The translations under genes were made by a program, and so were the position numbers. A stretch of DNA of 64,000 bases from Pseudoalteromonas phenolica (GTDB lineage: Bacteria; Pseudomonadota; Gammaproteobacteria; Enterobacterales; Alteromonadaceae): contig NZ_CP013187.1 of the NCBI RefSeq assembly GCF_001444405.1, positions 1,860,001-1,924,000 of the forward strand. Direction: 5' to 3'. Shown here one piece after another: positions 8,499-17,700 of the stretch. Position 1 is the stretch's first letter, and every line of letters begins with the position of its first letter. The notes under the pieces were generated by a model. The model made no database searches. It saw nothing but the letters and a program-made list of their open reading frames with translations, and was not told where the DNA came from.

Positions 8499-9197
8499 CT
8501 ATAATGTCCTTATTACTTTTGCTGGGTTACCACCTGCTAAAGTAAATGCTGGCACGTCTTTGGTAACAACAGAGTTAGCAGCAATAATTGCGCCTTCACC
8601 AATTGTCACTCCAGCAATAATTGTGGATCCTGTACCAACCCAAGCGCCTCTTTTAACAATGATATCTCCGACTTGATCTTCTGTATCAGGTAAACCTTGC
8701 GCTCTTAGTTCGCAATCAACTGGGTGGCCAGGGAAACCAGCTAAAAATATTTTTCCAGCAAACCGTACATCATTTTCTATAATTACTTTATTGCCAACTG
8801 AAATCGCATTCTGCCAACCAATATCTACATTGTTTCCGATGATTAATTCAGGTGTTTCGTTACTAACAGCACGACCACAAAAAGTGGTAATTCCAGACAT
8901 TCTGACATCATCACCTAAAGTAATTTTTAATGGTCCGAAAATTTGAGGCATGCCACAAAACAGTTTAAGACGCTTCTTTGAACCTGCTACTCTCGATTTG
9001 AACATTGGAGAAAAATAGAGAAACTGTATTGCAGTATGAAAAAAGTTTTGTATAAAACGATGAAAAGAATACAAACTAGAATGTACTAACGGTATGACCG
9101 GAAATTCAATATTCCGTAAACCATAAAGTATTTTACGAGCTAGCTTTCCAAGAACAGAGTTGTCATTTTTAATCCATTTTTTTAGTGCAATATACAT
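8499..9197 (-). CDS. sypM: left-handed beta-helix acyltransferase (SypM-like)
   Basis: The 232-residue product has an N-terminal, helix-rich stretch (1-75) and then hexapeptide repeats typical of LbH acyltransferases: 'IGNNVDIG', 'VIIENDVRF', 'VKRGAWVGTGSTIIAGVTIGEGAIIAANSVVTK'-like turns and a closing 'AGGNPAKVIR'. These enzymes usually transfer an acetyl group from acetyl-CoA to a sugar, so the polysaccharide is probably O-acetylated. It sits 3 bases from the polymerase gene upstream and 9 bases from the glycosyltransferase gene downstream. SypM in V. fischeri is an acetyltransferase at the same position. Confidence 0.82.
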   Translation of the reverse strand: MYIALKKWIKNDNSVLGKLARKILYGLRNIEFPVIPLVHSSLYSFHRFIQNFFHTAIQFLYFSPMFKSRVAGSKKRLKLFCGMPQIFGPLKITLGDDVRMSGITTFCGRAVSNETPELIIGNNVDIGWQNAISVGNKVIIENDVRFAGKIFLAGFPGHPVDCELRAQGLPDTEDQVGDIIVKRGAWVGTGSTIIAGVTIGEGAIIAANSVVTKDVPAFTLAGGNPAKVIRTL

Positions 9198-9200
9198 AAG

Positions 9201-10568
9201 TCACTCCTTAGTAACTTCCTCTTTCGTTAATAGTCTCTCAATTGCAATTGTTAACGAGAGCACGATATATAAAGGCCAAGTAAAAGCTTGAGTTAAAAAA
9301 GTACCTGATACCATAAAACCAAATAAACCGGCTTGAAGAATATGAACATTTATCAACAATGACTCTTTGTTTTTTCTCTTGCAATACAGCAAACTACGCC
9401 TCAAGCTTTTATATATTGAAACAATGAGCAATATAAATAAGAATAGTCCGATAAATCCCATTTCACCTAAAACTTGAAACCATGTACTGTGTACTGCATG
9501 ATTCTTGCCATCCCAATGCGGGCTATAGAAAAAGTAGTTAACATAAAAATTGCTTATTCCAACACCAGTGAAAGGATTGGCCAAAGCCATATTAATTGCT
9601 GCTTGCCAAGCATAAATCCGACCCATTGCAGATGCATCGACCCCTTCTTCAGCAGCACCACCACTTTGCCTATCATTTATCCCAGCGAGCGCGAGCAAAA
9701 AGATACCTGCAACAGCGCCTATTCCTCCAAGTACAACTGGGTTTTTAATTTTTTTGGAAATGAAGAAGCCGAAAATCGTTAATATACCTAACAAGCCACC
9801 ACGACTTTGCGTCGCAATAATGCCCCAACACATTACAAACAAACCAATTGCGGCAATAAAACGCAGAATGGGTTTGTTTCTGGAATTGAATACTTCACCA
9901 GCAAAAAAAGAAACGGGAAAGAGAAGAATAAGAGACAAATCGTTAGGATCACCAATCTGCGAACGATACTCTCTGGAGATGGTAACCCTTGTGCCCTCGA
10001 CAAGACCTATGCCATTTACTTTATTATATATAGCTACACATGCCACTAATAAGCCGGACACCATGATGCCAAATCGGGTCCAATTTATTAGCTTTTCAGA
10101 ATTAATTAACCAGCTTATTACAAATACCATAAGAAATACTTTAGATAAGGTACCTGTAAACATAGACATTGCCTCAGCCCTATTTGTGGCCATGAACACG
10201 CAAACTGTTATCCAGAAAAAGAAAATTACGAACATTGCGTGGCATGTATGCCAAAATGGTTTGAGTTTAAGGCTAATAAATAAGTGCCATACAATGCCTA
10301 ACATAGAAGCTAAGGCGAGCATTTTTGGTATCTTAAAGTTATAAAGGACTGGAAAAGCTTCATGTAACCTGAAGTAACTAAAAAGAATGAACATGATGAC
10401 AAAGAATGTACTGGCTTTGATTGTGCTGTACAAAGCAAATGGCAATAACAGAAGTGCAAATACAGAAATAAAACCAAATGTAGAATATAAAACATATGTG
10501 AGCATGCAAAGCATTGCTGCTGCTGACCAATACTGTAGTTTTTGATTCTTACTTTGGTTAATTTGCAT
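9201..10568 (-). CDS. sypL: O-antigen polymerase/ligase-family membrane protein (SypL-like)
   Basis: The 455-residue product is almost wholly hydrophobic, with about ten to twelve membrane segments. The Wzy_C/O-antigen ligase signature is visible: 'ATQSRGG' at about 252-258, a large periplasmic loop with 'GRIYAWQAA...NPFTGVGISNF' character, and 'HNxxx'-like 'GKNHAVHSTWFQVLGEMG' at about 345. It would polymerise repeat units at the periplasmic face. It lies 4 bases after the flippase gene and 3 bases before the acetyltransferase gene, consistent with tight operon packing. Ligase and polymerase cannot be told apart from sequence; the flippase and chain-length neighbours favour polymerase. Confidence 0.8.
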   Translation of the reverse strand: MQINQSKNQKLQYWSAAAMLCMLTYVLYSTFGFISVFALLLLPFALYSTIKASTFFVIMFILFSYFRLHEAFPVLYNFKIPKMLALASMLGIVWHLFISLKLKPFWHTCHAMFVIFFFWITVCVFMATNRAEAMSMFTGTLSKVFLMVFVISWLINSEKLINWTRFGIMVSGLLVACVAIYNKVNGIGLVEGTRVTISREYRSQIGDPNDLSLILLFPVSFFAGEVFNSRNKPILRFIAAIGLFVMCWGIIATQSRGGLLGILTIFGFFISKKIKNPVVLGGIGAVAGIFLLALAGINDRQSGGAAEEGVDASAMGRIYAWQAAINMALANPFTGVGISNFYVNYFFYSPHWDGKNHAVHSTWFQVLGEMGFIGLFLFILLIVSIYKSLRRSLLYCKRKNKESLLINVHILQAGLFGFMVSGTFLTQAFTWPLYIVLSLTIAIERLLTKEEVTKE

Positions 10569-10572
10569 CAGA

Positions 10573-11958
10573 TTAACCCCTTAATCTAAGTAACAGCTGT
10601 TTTCGCTGGTAAATAGTAAAACTTAATACTAAGAAAGTTCCTACTATGAAAAAGATTATTGCAATTTCATTATGGTGGGAGACCAGCAGAGTTTGTGCCA
10701 TAAGTAACGCAAACATTAGAATTAAATATTTATACTTGTAAGATAGTGAGACTAGCGATTGACTAATGCGTAAAAAAAGTAAAGCCCTGATTGCATGAAC
10801 AAGTATTAAGGCATATAACATTGTATATAAATCAAAATGTTTTAAGCTCACATAGGTTAATACGACTGCTAAGCAAGCACTTATCCCGTTGATTACGGGA
10901 GCTGCACTTGCATTATTTTTGTAATAGCAACCTAAATTTAATAATTCAGATACCGTCTTAATAAAAAACACAACACAAAGCCAAGGTAAGATATTTTTTG
11001 AAACCTCGTATGCTTTAGGTAGTAATAAATCGATGACATAAGGTCCAACTGTCATCATAGTGATTACAATAACTAGGGCATATGCCAAACCATATAAAGG
11101 AATATCGGCCGCTTTCTGTTGGTTAGATTTATATATATTAAAGCGTTGTGGAAACCACCAAAGTCTAAACGGCTCAAATGCAATCGATGCAACTAATGCA
11201 AACTGAGTTGCAATAAAATACACCGCAAGAGTTTCCTTTCCTTCAAACGATACTAAAAACCAATTTTCTGCACCATTCAAACCATATGAAAAAACTGAAG
11301 CAAGCGTAATAGAAAAAATGTAGTAGCTATGTTCTTTCGTTAAAACGTTTTCAGAATCTAATTTTGTAAGTAAAAGAGTCTTGTAACGAAATGCTAAGAG
11401 AGCAAGAAGCAACCATACAACTATGGCGCCAGATAACATCACCCCATCAACGCCCATACCCAACTCAAGAAGCAAAACCGTACAAATTGCTTGTAGTACA
11501 CCTTGCGAAACTGCAACAAGCATGTATTTTTTCGCTTCTCCATGTATTCGCAATATTGCTAGAGGTAGTGATAAAACAACGCTTCCACCCAAATTTATAA
11601 ATAAAAAGCTTAGTGCTTTTGTGGATACTTGAGTAGGTAAAACGCTCATAACAAAATCTACTAAAAATACAGATGTGGTTAGGCATATTCCTGCACTAAA
11701 CAATGCTATTTTCAAGCAAGCCTTATAAAATATATGCTGTCTTTTTTTATCTTCAAAATCATTAAATCTGTAAAGAAGCTCACTCAGGCCAAAAGAAAGT
11801 ATGATACTTAACATGCTCGCTATACTGACAAGAAAGTTCAACATCCCATAATCCGATACCGACAGGTAACGTGTCACTATGGGCATCATTATTAAGCTTA
11901 TTCCTTTTAGACTTAGTACTGCTAAGCCATAATAAACAATGTTTGAAGACTTATTCAT
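10573..11958 (-). CDS. sypK: Wzx-type polysaccharide flippase (SypK-like)
   Basis: The protein is about 461 residues with 12-14 membrane segments and the MATE/Wzx oligosaccharide-flippase pattern. The N-terminus has 'LKGISLIMMPIVTRYLSVSDYG', the usual amphipathic start of this family, shown here in part. I place the start at 11958 (MNKSSNIV) rather than at the longer in-frame ATG at 11979. The chosen ATG lies two bases after the stop of the upstream glycosyltransferase gene, while the longer form would overlap it for no gain. It would flip undecaprenyl-linked repeat units to the periplasm. Confidence 0.8.
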   Translation of the reverse strand: MNKSSNIVYYGLAVLSLKGISLIMMPIVTRYLSVSDYGMLNFLVSIASMLSIILSFGLSELLYRFNDFEDKKRQHIFYKACLKIALFSAGICLTTSVFLVDFVMSVLPTQVSTKALSFLFINLGGSVVLSLPLAILRIHGEAKKYMLVAVSQGVLQAICTVLLLELGMGVDGVMLSGAIVVWLLLALLAFRYKTLLLTKLDSENVLTKEHSYYIFSITLASVFSYGLNGAENWFLVSFEGKETLAVYFIATQFALVASIAFEPFRLWWFPQRFNIYKSNQQKAADIPLYGLAYALVIVITMMTVGPYVIDLLLPKAYEVSKNILPWLCVVFFIKTVSELLNLGCYYKNNASAAPVINGISACLAVVLTYVSLKHFDLYTMLYALILVHAIRALLFLRISQSLVSLSYKYKYLILMFALLMAQTLLVSHHNEIAIIFFIVGTFLVLSFTIYQRKQLLLRLRG

Positions 11959-11960
11959 AA

Positions 11961-13112
11961 CTAGGCCTGTTGTATCCACTCAGAAAGCTGCTTTCCCTGT
12001 TTAAATGCGTCAAATTTATCTAAAACTCGTTGCCTTGCAGCTGATCTCATTTTAATTCTTTGATCTTCATTTAATTGGACATATTCTTTAATCGCATTTG
12101 TTAATGCTTGGCTATTTCTGCTTTCCACAATATAGCCTACAGACTCATCAACTATTTCAGTGCAACCCATCACATCACACGTTATAACAGGTAATGACAT
12201 TGCCATGGCTTCTTTTAGAACGACGGGCCCTGTATCTTTATCGCCGTTATCAGCAATACAAAATGGCGCTAAAAAGCCATCATAGTTTCTTGCCATTTCT
12301 CTAATTTGTTCTGGCTTTTTTGAACCTTTGAATTCAATAAAATCTTGAAGGTTAAGTTCATTTACTTGAAATTCTAGTGCAGCCCTTAGTGGGCCATCTC
12401 CAACAATTTCAAGCCTTGGCCTACTTTCTTCTGGAAGATTATTCAATGCACTTATTGCGTAACTAAGACCTTTTTTCTCAACCAACCTTCCAACAAAGAG
12501 TAATTTAAGTTTACTATTTGTTGGTGATTCTTCAGGTTTAAACAGCTCAGTATCCACACCACAATGTAATAATTTTGCCTTCGTAGGAGAAAACTTGTGG
12601 AGCAATTTCAACATATCTTCACAAACAGCGATGCAGAAATCACACTCATTAACTTTGCTTGATAGGTCTGCACTATTTACATAAATATCATGACCATGGC
12701 CAATTGATGATACTTTAATGTTCGCTAACTTTGCTGCAACAACACCATAGGCCAAACTGTTATGCATAAAATGACAATGTAAGTGTCCAATATTTTGTTC
12801 TCGTATAATTTGTGCCGCTTTCATTGAATAGAAAAGCAAAGAGGATGTACTAATTGCATATTGCCTAGAGGCCGCCTTTACACCATTCATAATTGATTTA
12901 AGTGGCAACTGAGAAAAGTCCAAAAGTGTTTTAAAGGTATTTGGTTTGTTTAGAACAAACACATTACATGGTAAAGGTATATCATTACTAATCTGTTCAA
13001 ATGTAATAACCGACACTTCATGCCCTGCTCTTTGTAGCGCCCTTATTTCAGTAATTACAAATGTTTCTGAAGGTACAGGAAAACTTGGGACCATAATCGC
13101 AACATGCTTCAT
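11961..13112 (-). CDS. sypJ: GT4 glycosyltransferase (SypJ-like), first gene of leftward operon
   Basis: The 383-residue product is a GT-B family 4 enzyme of the WcaL/colanic-acid type. The N-terminus has 'SFPVPSETFVITEIRALQRAG'-like character, followed by 'HCHFMHNSLAYG' and 'IGHGHDIY'. The donor half has 'LLFVGRLVEKKGL', 'EIVGDGPLR' and 'GPVVLKEAMAMSLPVITCD'. It is the first gene of the eight-gene leftward operon. A GGAG ribosome-binding site lies 8 bases before the ATG, and a sigma-54-like promoter with a 24-base leader precedes it. The sypJ label follows from its position before the flippase. Confidence 0.78.
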   Translation of the reverse strand: MKHVAIMVPSFPVPSETFVITEIRALQRAGHEVSVITFEQISNDIPLPCNVFVLNKPNTFKTLLDFSQLPLKSIMNGVKAASRQYAISTSSLLFYSMKAAQIIREQNIGHLHCHFMHNSLAYGVVAAKLANIKVSSIGHGHDIYVNSADLSSKVNECDFCIAVCEDMLKLLHKFSPTKAKLLHCGVDTELFKPEESPTNSKLKLLFVGRLVEKKGLSYAISALNNLPEESRPRLEIVGDGPLRAALEFQVNELNLQDFIEFKGSKKPEQIREMARNYDGFLAPFCIADNGDKDTGPVVLKEAMAMSLPVITCDVMGCTEIVDESVGYIVESRNSQALTNAIKEYVQLNEDQRIKMRSAARQRVLDKFDAFKQGKQLSEWIQQA

Positions 13113-13146
13113 TTTAAAACTCCATCTTTTAAGGTTGTCCAGTTAT

Positions 13147-13162
13147 CGCAAACTCCATGCCG
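13147..13162 (-). promoter_or_regulatory. sigma-54-like -24/-12 promoter, leftward syp-like operon
   Basis: The minus strand reads CGGCATGGAGTTTGCG. It aligns without gaps to TGGCACGNNNNTTGCW: GG at -24, GC at -12, correct spacing and the preferred G at position 7. The predicted start site is about 24 bases before the ATG at 13112. It is one of a divergent pair. Confidence 0.6.
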
Positions 13163-13210
13163 TCGTACATCGCTAAAAATTTGCAAATAAGGACGCCGAT
13201 TTTGCAAAAA

Positions 13211-13225
13211 TTCGCATTATGCAAC
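13211..13225. promoter_or_regulatory. palindromic box TTCGCATTATGCAAC (copy 4) between divergent promoters
   Basis: The box matches the consensus at 14 of 15 positions. It is centred about 57 bases from the leftward -24 element and about 50 bases from the rightward one, so it could serve both promoters. Half-site-like TTTGCAAA or TTGCAAAT tracts surround it at about 13180-13208 and 13230-13239. Confidence 0.55.
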
Positions 13226-13266
13226 GCATTCTTGCAAATCACCTTGTTACACACCCTTTTTAGATA

Positions 13267-13282
13267 TGGAACAAAGATTGCC
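13267..13282 (+). promoter_or_regulatory. sigma-54-like -24/-12 promoter, rightward GT2 gene
   Basis: The sequence TGGAACAAAGATTGCC has GG and GC exactly 10 bases apart, as in sigma-54 promoters, and TTGC intact at -12. A start about 12 bases on would leave a leader of some 24 bases before the ATG at 13317, the same as for the opposite operon. Confidence 0.55.
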
Positions 13283-13316
13283 ATGTATAAAGCAAACATG
13301 ACATGGAGATACCAAT

Positions 13317-14258
13317 ATGCAACCCGACGTTAGTGTGATAATACCCAATTACAATTGTCTAGAGTTTCTACCAAAAGCAATTGACTCTGTTCTGATGCAA
13401 GAAGGTGTAAACTGCGAAATTATAATTGTAGACGACGGTTCGACTGATGGCTCTGTTGATTGGTTGTTAAAAAAACAAGTCAGTACGCCCGAATTAAAAA
13501 TTATCACACAAGCAAATAAAGGCGTGATTGCAGCAAGAAACCGCGCAATCAAAGCAGCTAATGCGCCTTTAATTGCTTTTCTTGATGCTGATGATTTTTG
13601 GTATAAAGATAAACTACAGAGACAACTTCAGTATTTTCAACAAAATCCTAATTGCGGTTTGTCTTTCACTAATTATGACCATTTAACAATGGATTATGAT
13701 TACATTATCGATTGTTTCGGGTATTGGCCTGAATTTACAAAACACCAAAGCAAAAGCAAAGGTCAATATGTAAATTTAGAAGATCCGGTCAACTTCTTAC
13801 TGACAACAAATGTAATTGGTACGTCATGTGTAGTAGTTAGAAAGTCTACAATTATTAAGGCTGGCGGTTTTGACCCAAGTTTAAGAAGCGCGAGTGATTG
13901 GGACTGTTGGTTGCGTATTGCACTTATCAGTGAAGTCGCATTTACTTCTGAAAATACTATGGGTTACTTAATGCGACCAAATTCGATTACTTCTAATAGA
14001 CAGAAACGCTTAGACGCAATAGAGGACATTATAAATAGAATCGGCGAAAATGAAGTTGTTACAAACAAGTCTAAAGTTCAGGCTAATGCATGGTTACTTG
14101 AATCTTACGGCGAGATGTACAGAGAAAATCAAAAATATGTTGATTCTATTAAATACTCACTTAAAGCATGGCGACTTTATCCTCATATGAGACATATAAA
14201 ACAGTGTGCACACGATTTGAAAGCTTTATTCAAACGTAGCTTGAGTTTATCTGCATGA
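13317..14258 (+). CDS. GT2 glycosyltransferase of exopolysaccharide locus
   Basis: The 313-residue product is a GT-A family 2 transferase. Motifs in order are 'SVIIPNYN' (residues 5-12), 'IIVDDGSTDGS' (35-47), 'ARNRAIKAA' (about 70) and the DxD-containing 'IAFLDADDFW' (about 86-95); a later 'SASDWDCWLRIAL' (about 195) is the usual acceptor or ED-type motif. No membrane helix is present. It is divergent from the main operon and shares the control region with it. V. fischeri sypH and sypI encode glycosyltransferases at the comparable side of the locus, but I cannot say which one this matches. A receiver-domain gene follows 57 bases later, probably in the same unit. Confidence 0.82.
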   Translation: MQPDVSVIIPNYNCLEFLPKAIDSVLMQEGVNCEIIIVDDGSTDGSVDWLLKKQVSTPELKIITQANKGVIAARNRAIKAANAPLIAFLDADDFWYKDKLQRQLQYFQQNPNCGLSFTNYDHLTMDYDYIIDCFGYWPEFTKHQSKSKGQYVNLEDPVNFLLTTNVIGTSCVVVRKSTIIKAGGFDPSLRSASDWDCWLRIALISEVAFTSENTMGYLMRPNSITSNRQKRLDAIEDIINRIGENEVVTNKSKVQANAWLLESYGEMYRENQKYVDSIKYSLKAWRLYPHMRHIKQCAHDLKALFKRSLSLSA

Positions 14259-14315
14259 AACTTTATTCTAGATTTTGCAATAGATATGAGAATATCTAAT
14301 TACTAAGGAGTTATT

Positions 14316-14732
14316 ATGGCACACATATTATTAGTTGATGATGAGCCTGAAGTTTTGAACGCAATTAGTCGTGTACTAAGAAAAGATTACAAAATTAGTA
14401 AAGCGAATGGTGCAGCTGAAGCTTTACAACTCATTACTGAAGAAAAAATAGATATCATATTATCTGACATAAGAATGCCCAATATGGATGGCATCGAACT
14501 ATTAACCAATATAAAACGAAGCAACCCAAATATAGCACGCGTTTTGTTGTCAGGTTATTCAGATATGGACTTATGTCAAAAAGCAATTGAAGATGAAGTC
14601 GCGAGTATTATTTTAACAAAACCTTGGGATAACTTTGAACTTAAGAATATCCTTAAAATCATTCTTAAAATGAATCGACTTCAGATTGAAAACATTGAAC
14701 TAAAAGCACAGCTACACTCTAAAATTGCATAG
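14316..14732 (+). CDS. stand-alone response-regulator receiver domain
   Basis: The 138-residue product is a CheY-like receiver with all key residues. Acidic pair D8/D9 lies in 'LLVDDEPE', the phospho-acceptor Asp is in 'IILSDIRMPNMDG' (about residue 52), a switch Ser/Thr lies in 'VLLSGYSD' and the Lys is in 'ILTKPWDN' (about 102). The 'KPWDNFEL' ending is typical of receivers that in other proteins are joined to HD-GYP or cyclase outputs. Here only a short helix follows, so there is no output domain. An AAGGAG ribosome-binding site precedes the ATG. Its position behind the GT2 gene suggests co-expression with the polysaccharide locus; kinase and target are unknown. Confidence 0.8.
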   Translation: MAHILLVDDEPEVLNAISRVLRKDYKISKANGAAEALQLITEEKIDIILSDIRMPNMDGIELLTNIKRSNPNIARVLLSGYSDMDLCQKAIEDEVASIILTKPWDNFELKNILKIILKMNRLQIENIELKAQLHSKIA

Positions 14733-14734
14733 TC

Positions 14735-14768
14735 TATAAAAGCCTCATAATTTTATGAGGCTTTTATA
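14735..14768. terminator. bidirectional terminator between receiver and RND permease genes
   Basis: A long perfect hairpin (TATAAAAGCCTCATAA / TTATGAGGCTTTTATA-type arms with a short T-rich loop) has a T tract on one side and an A tract on the other. It lies between two converging genes and can end transcription from both. Confidence 0.85.
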
Positions 14769-14777
14769 AAGTTAATT

Positions 14778-17700
14778 TTACTTATTGTTGCCTATAACTC
14801 TCTCGACCAACATGTAATTGACTGGTACCAAAATTAAAGTAATTAAAGTCGCGAAAATTATTCCGAACCCAAGTGATACTGCCATAGGGATCAAAAACTG
14901 TGCTTGAGTTTGCTGCTCAAATAACAATGGCATCAAACCAAAAAAAGTTGTGATACTGGTTAACATTACAGGTCTAAATCGCGCAACGCCTGCATGTAAA
15001 ACTGCGATGTCGACGGATTTCCCCTGCTGTTTTTGCTTGTTGATATAATCCACTAACACCAATGAGTCGTTTACCACCACACCGATAAGCGCCAACATAC
15101 CCAATAAGCTCATAATGGTTAAATCCATGCACATGATCCAGTGCCCTACAACCGCGCCTATCATGCCAAATGGAATCACACTCATCACAATGAGTGGCTG
15201 TATGTATGATTTAAAAGGAATAGCTAAAAGCGCATAAATAATGAAGAATACAAATATTAACGCCCACCCAAGAGAGCCGAAAGATTCTCTTTGCTCTTTC
15301 GCTTCTCCTTCTAATGAGTGATTAATCCCCGGATACTGAGCAACAAGATTATCTAAATAGACTTTTAGTTCTTGCTGTAACACCGTCATATTGGTGTTGT
15401 TCTTTTCGACATCCGCCACAACATTTACTGTACGGTATCTATCAATACGGTAAATCGTTGAAGGGCTCTGGCCTGGTATAAGCTCTGCGACATGATTTAG
15501 CGGTACAACTCCACCATTAGGCACTTTTATCAGTAATTCATTAAGCGTTGTCAGCTTGCTTCTTTCTTCAAGCGGCAAGCGCACCATGACTCTAACATCA
15601 TCTCTTCCGCGCTGAATGCGTTGTACTTGCGCACCAAAGAAAGCACTTCTAATTTGCCTTGAGATTTCAGTGCGTGTTACGCCTAAAGCTTCACCTTGCT
15701 CCGTTAATTCAACTCTTAATTCATCTTTACCATCACTGAGACTATCTGAAATATCAAATATGGTTGGATAAGTTGATAGATGTGTTTTGATCTTTTCAGC
15801 AGCTTCTTTTAACTGAGTTAAAGAGGTACCTGTTAATTGCACATCAATAGGATCACTCGAACGACCAATTTCTGCTCTGAATGTAAAAGACTCAGCTCCC
15901 GGTATCACACCAATCAGTTGACGCCACTCTCTAACAAGTTGACGTGAATCTATATCAAGATTTCTTGATTCTGGCGGCGTAATTTCAAAGCGCACACCAC
16001 CAACATTACTTGCGCCGCCTCTACCACCTGTTGTCGCTAGTATATGGATGACGATACTTTCACCTGTATCAGGGTCTATATATTTGTCTTTTAAAAGTTG
16101 CGCTTTATCAGCCATTAAATCGATGTATTTTGCTGTTACATCGAATGGGGTACCAGCAGGCATGGTTAAATTTGCTCTAACTGTCTCACTCGGAATGCGA
16201 GGAAAGAATATAAACTTAGTCCAACCAGTCATAATGAGCGTAAGTATCACGAAAAACACGCCGATAAAGCCTGCCAGTGTCGCTAATTTGTATTTTAAAG
16301 CTTTTTTAAGCACGGGTTGATAATACTTTAAAATGACCTGCTCAAAACCGTCGGCAAATCGTTGCTGAAATAAACTGAACTTACTGACGTTTTGTTTCTC
16401 ATTTCTTAGCTTTAAATATTTAAGGTGCGCAGGTAAGACGAACTTAGACTCAACAAGCGACATTAATAAAACAGGGATAACAACCACGGGGATTTGAGCA
16501 AATAACGCTCCTCTATTTCCCTCTATGAAGGCCAAAGGTAAAAAAGCTGCAACGGTAGTCAAAACACCAAATGTAACTGGTGTAGCCACTTCTTGTGTAC
16601 CACGAATTGCAGCCATTTCACCGCTTTCTGAGGTTTTCAGATGGGTGTAAACATTTTCTCCTGTCACAATGGCATCATCAACGACAATTCCGAGTACAAG
16701 AATAAAACCGAATAAGCTCATTATATTAAGACTAATGCCAAATATCGGCATCGCGATGAACGCACCCATAAATGAAATGGGAATGCCAATAAATACCCAA
16801 AACGCAATTGAAGGGCGTAAGAACAAAGTAAGAAGCGCGAGGACTAAGATCCCCCCTTGGATGGCATTAGACGTTAAGGTTGAAATTCGATTTTTTACTA
16901 TCACCGAATCGTCATCCCAATAACTCATTTCAAAACCAACTGGTAGACTTTCCTGAGCATCTCTTATGTAGTTTTTAACTTTATCAGCGACATCAATGGC
17001 ACTTTGGTCACCAATACGGTATACCTCAATAAATGCAGCTTGTTTACCATCGAAACGAGTTCTGACCGGTGTCTCTTCAAACCCATCAAGGATAGTGGCA
17101 ATGTCTTTTAAACGTATTATAGAGCCATCGCTGTTGGTTTTGATTGCGATGTTTTCAAATTCGTTCTTTCTATAAGCCTGTCCTTTAGAGCGAAGTAATA
17201 TGTCACCGCCTGATGATTTAAGATTACCTGCCGAAATATCCGTACTTGAACTGGCAATTAAATTAGAGATCTGTGCGATAGTTAAGTTGTACTGTCTGAG
17301 TTTATCTTGACTGATTTCGATGGCAATTTCGTAATTACGCACCCCATCTAACTCGACTTGTGTGACACCAGGGATACGTAATATGTCATCTCTCACTTGC
17401 TCAGCAAATTCTCTGGTTTCAAGCTCACTGTAGTCAGAAGAAATCGTCACATTGATCACATCTCTTCTGCGCTGGGCAAGCGAAACAATCGGTTTTTCGG
17501 CATCAGCAGGAAAGGTATTAATTGCATCTACACGGCTTTTTATGTCTGCCAACATATTTCGTGGGTCATAACCAGATTCAACTTCGACGGTCACACTCGC
17601 TGAATTTTCAGATGAGCGAGACGTGATACGTTTGATCCCTTCTAAATCTTGAACAGACTCTTCAATGCGAATGGCAATGCCCTGCTCAACATCTTCAGGT

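Noticed and set aside
9754..10344. 196-residue plus-strand frame
   Set aside because: It runs opposite to the polymerase gene, is rich in Lys, Asn and Thr as expected for the complement of membrane-helix codons, and has no family motif.
14241..14315. A further sigma-54 promoter before the receiver gene
   Set aside because: TTGCA is present, but no GG stands at the -24 position. The gene is better seen as part of the GT2 unit.
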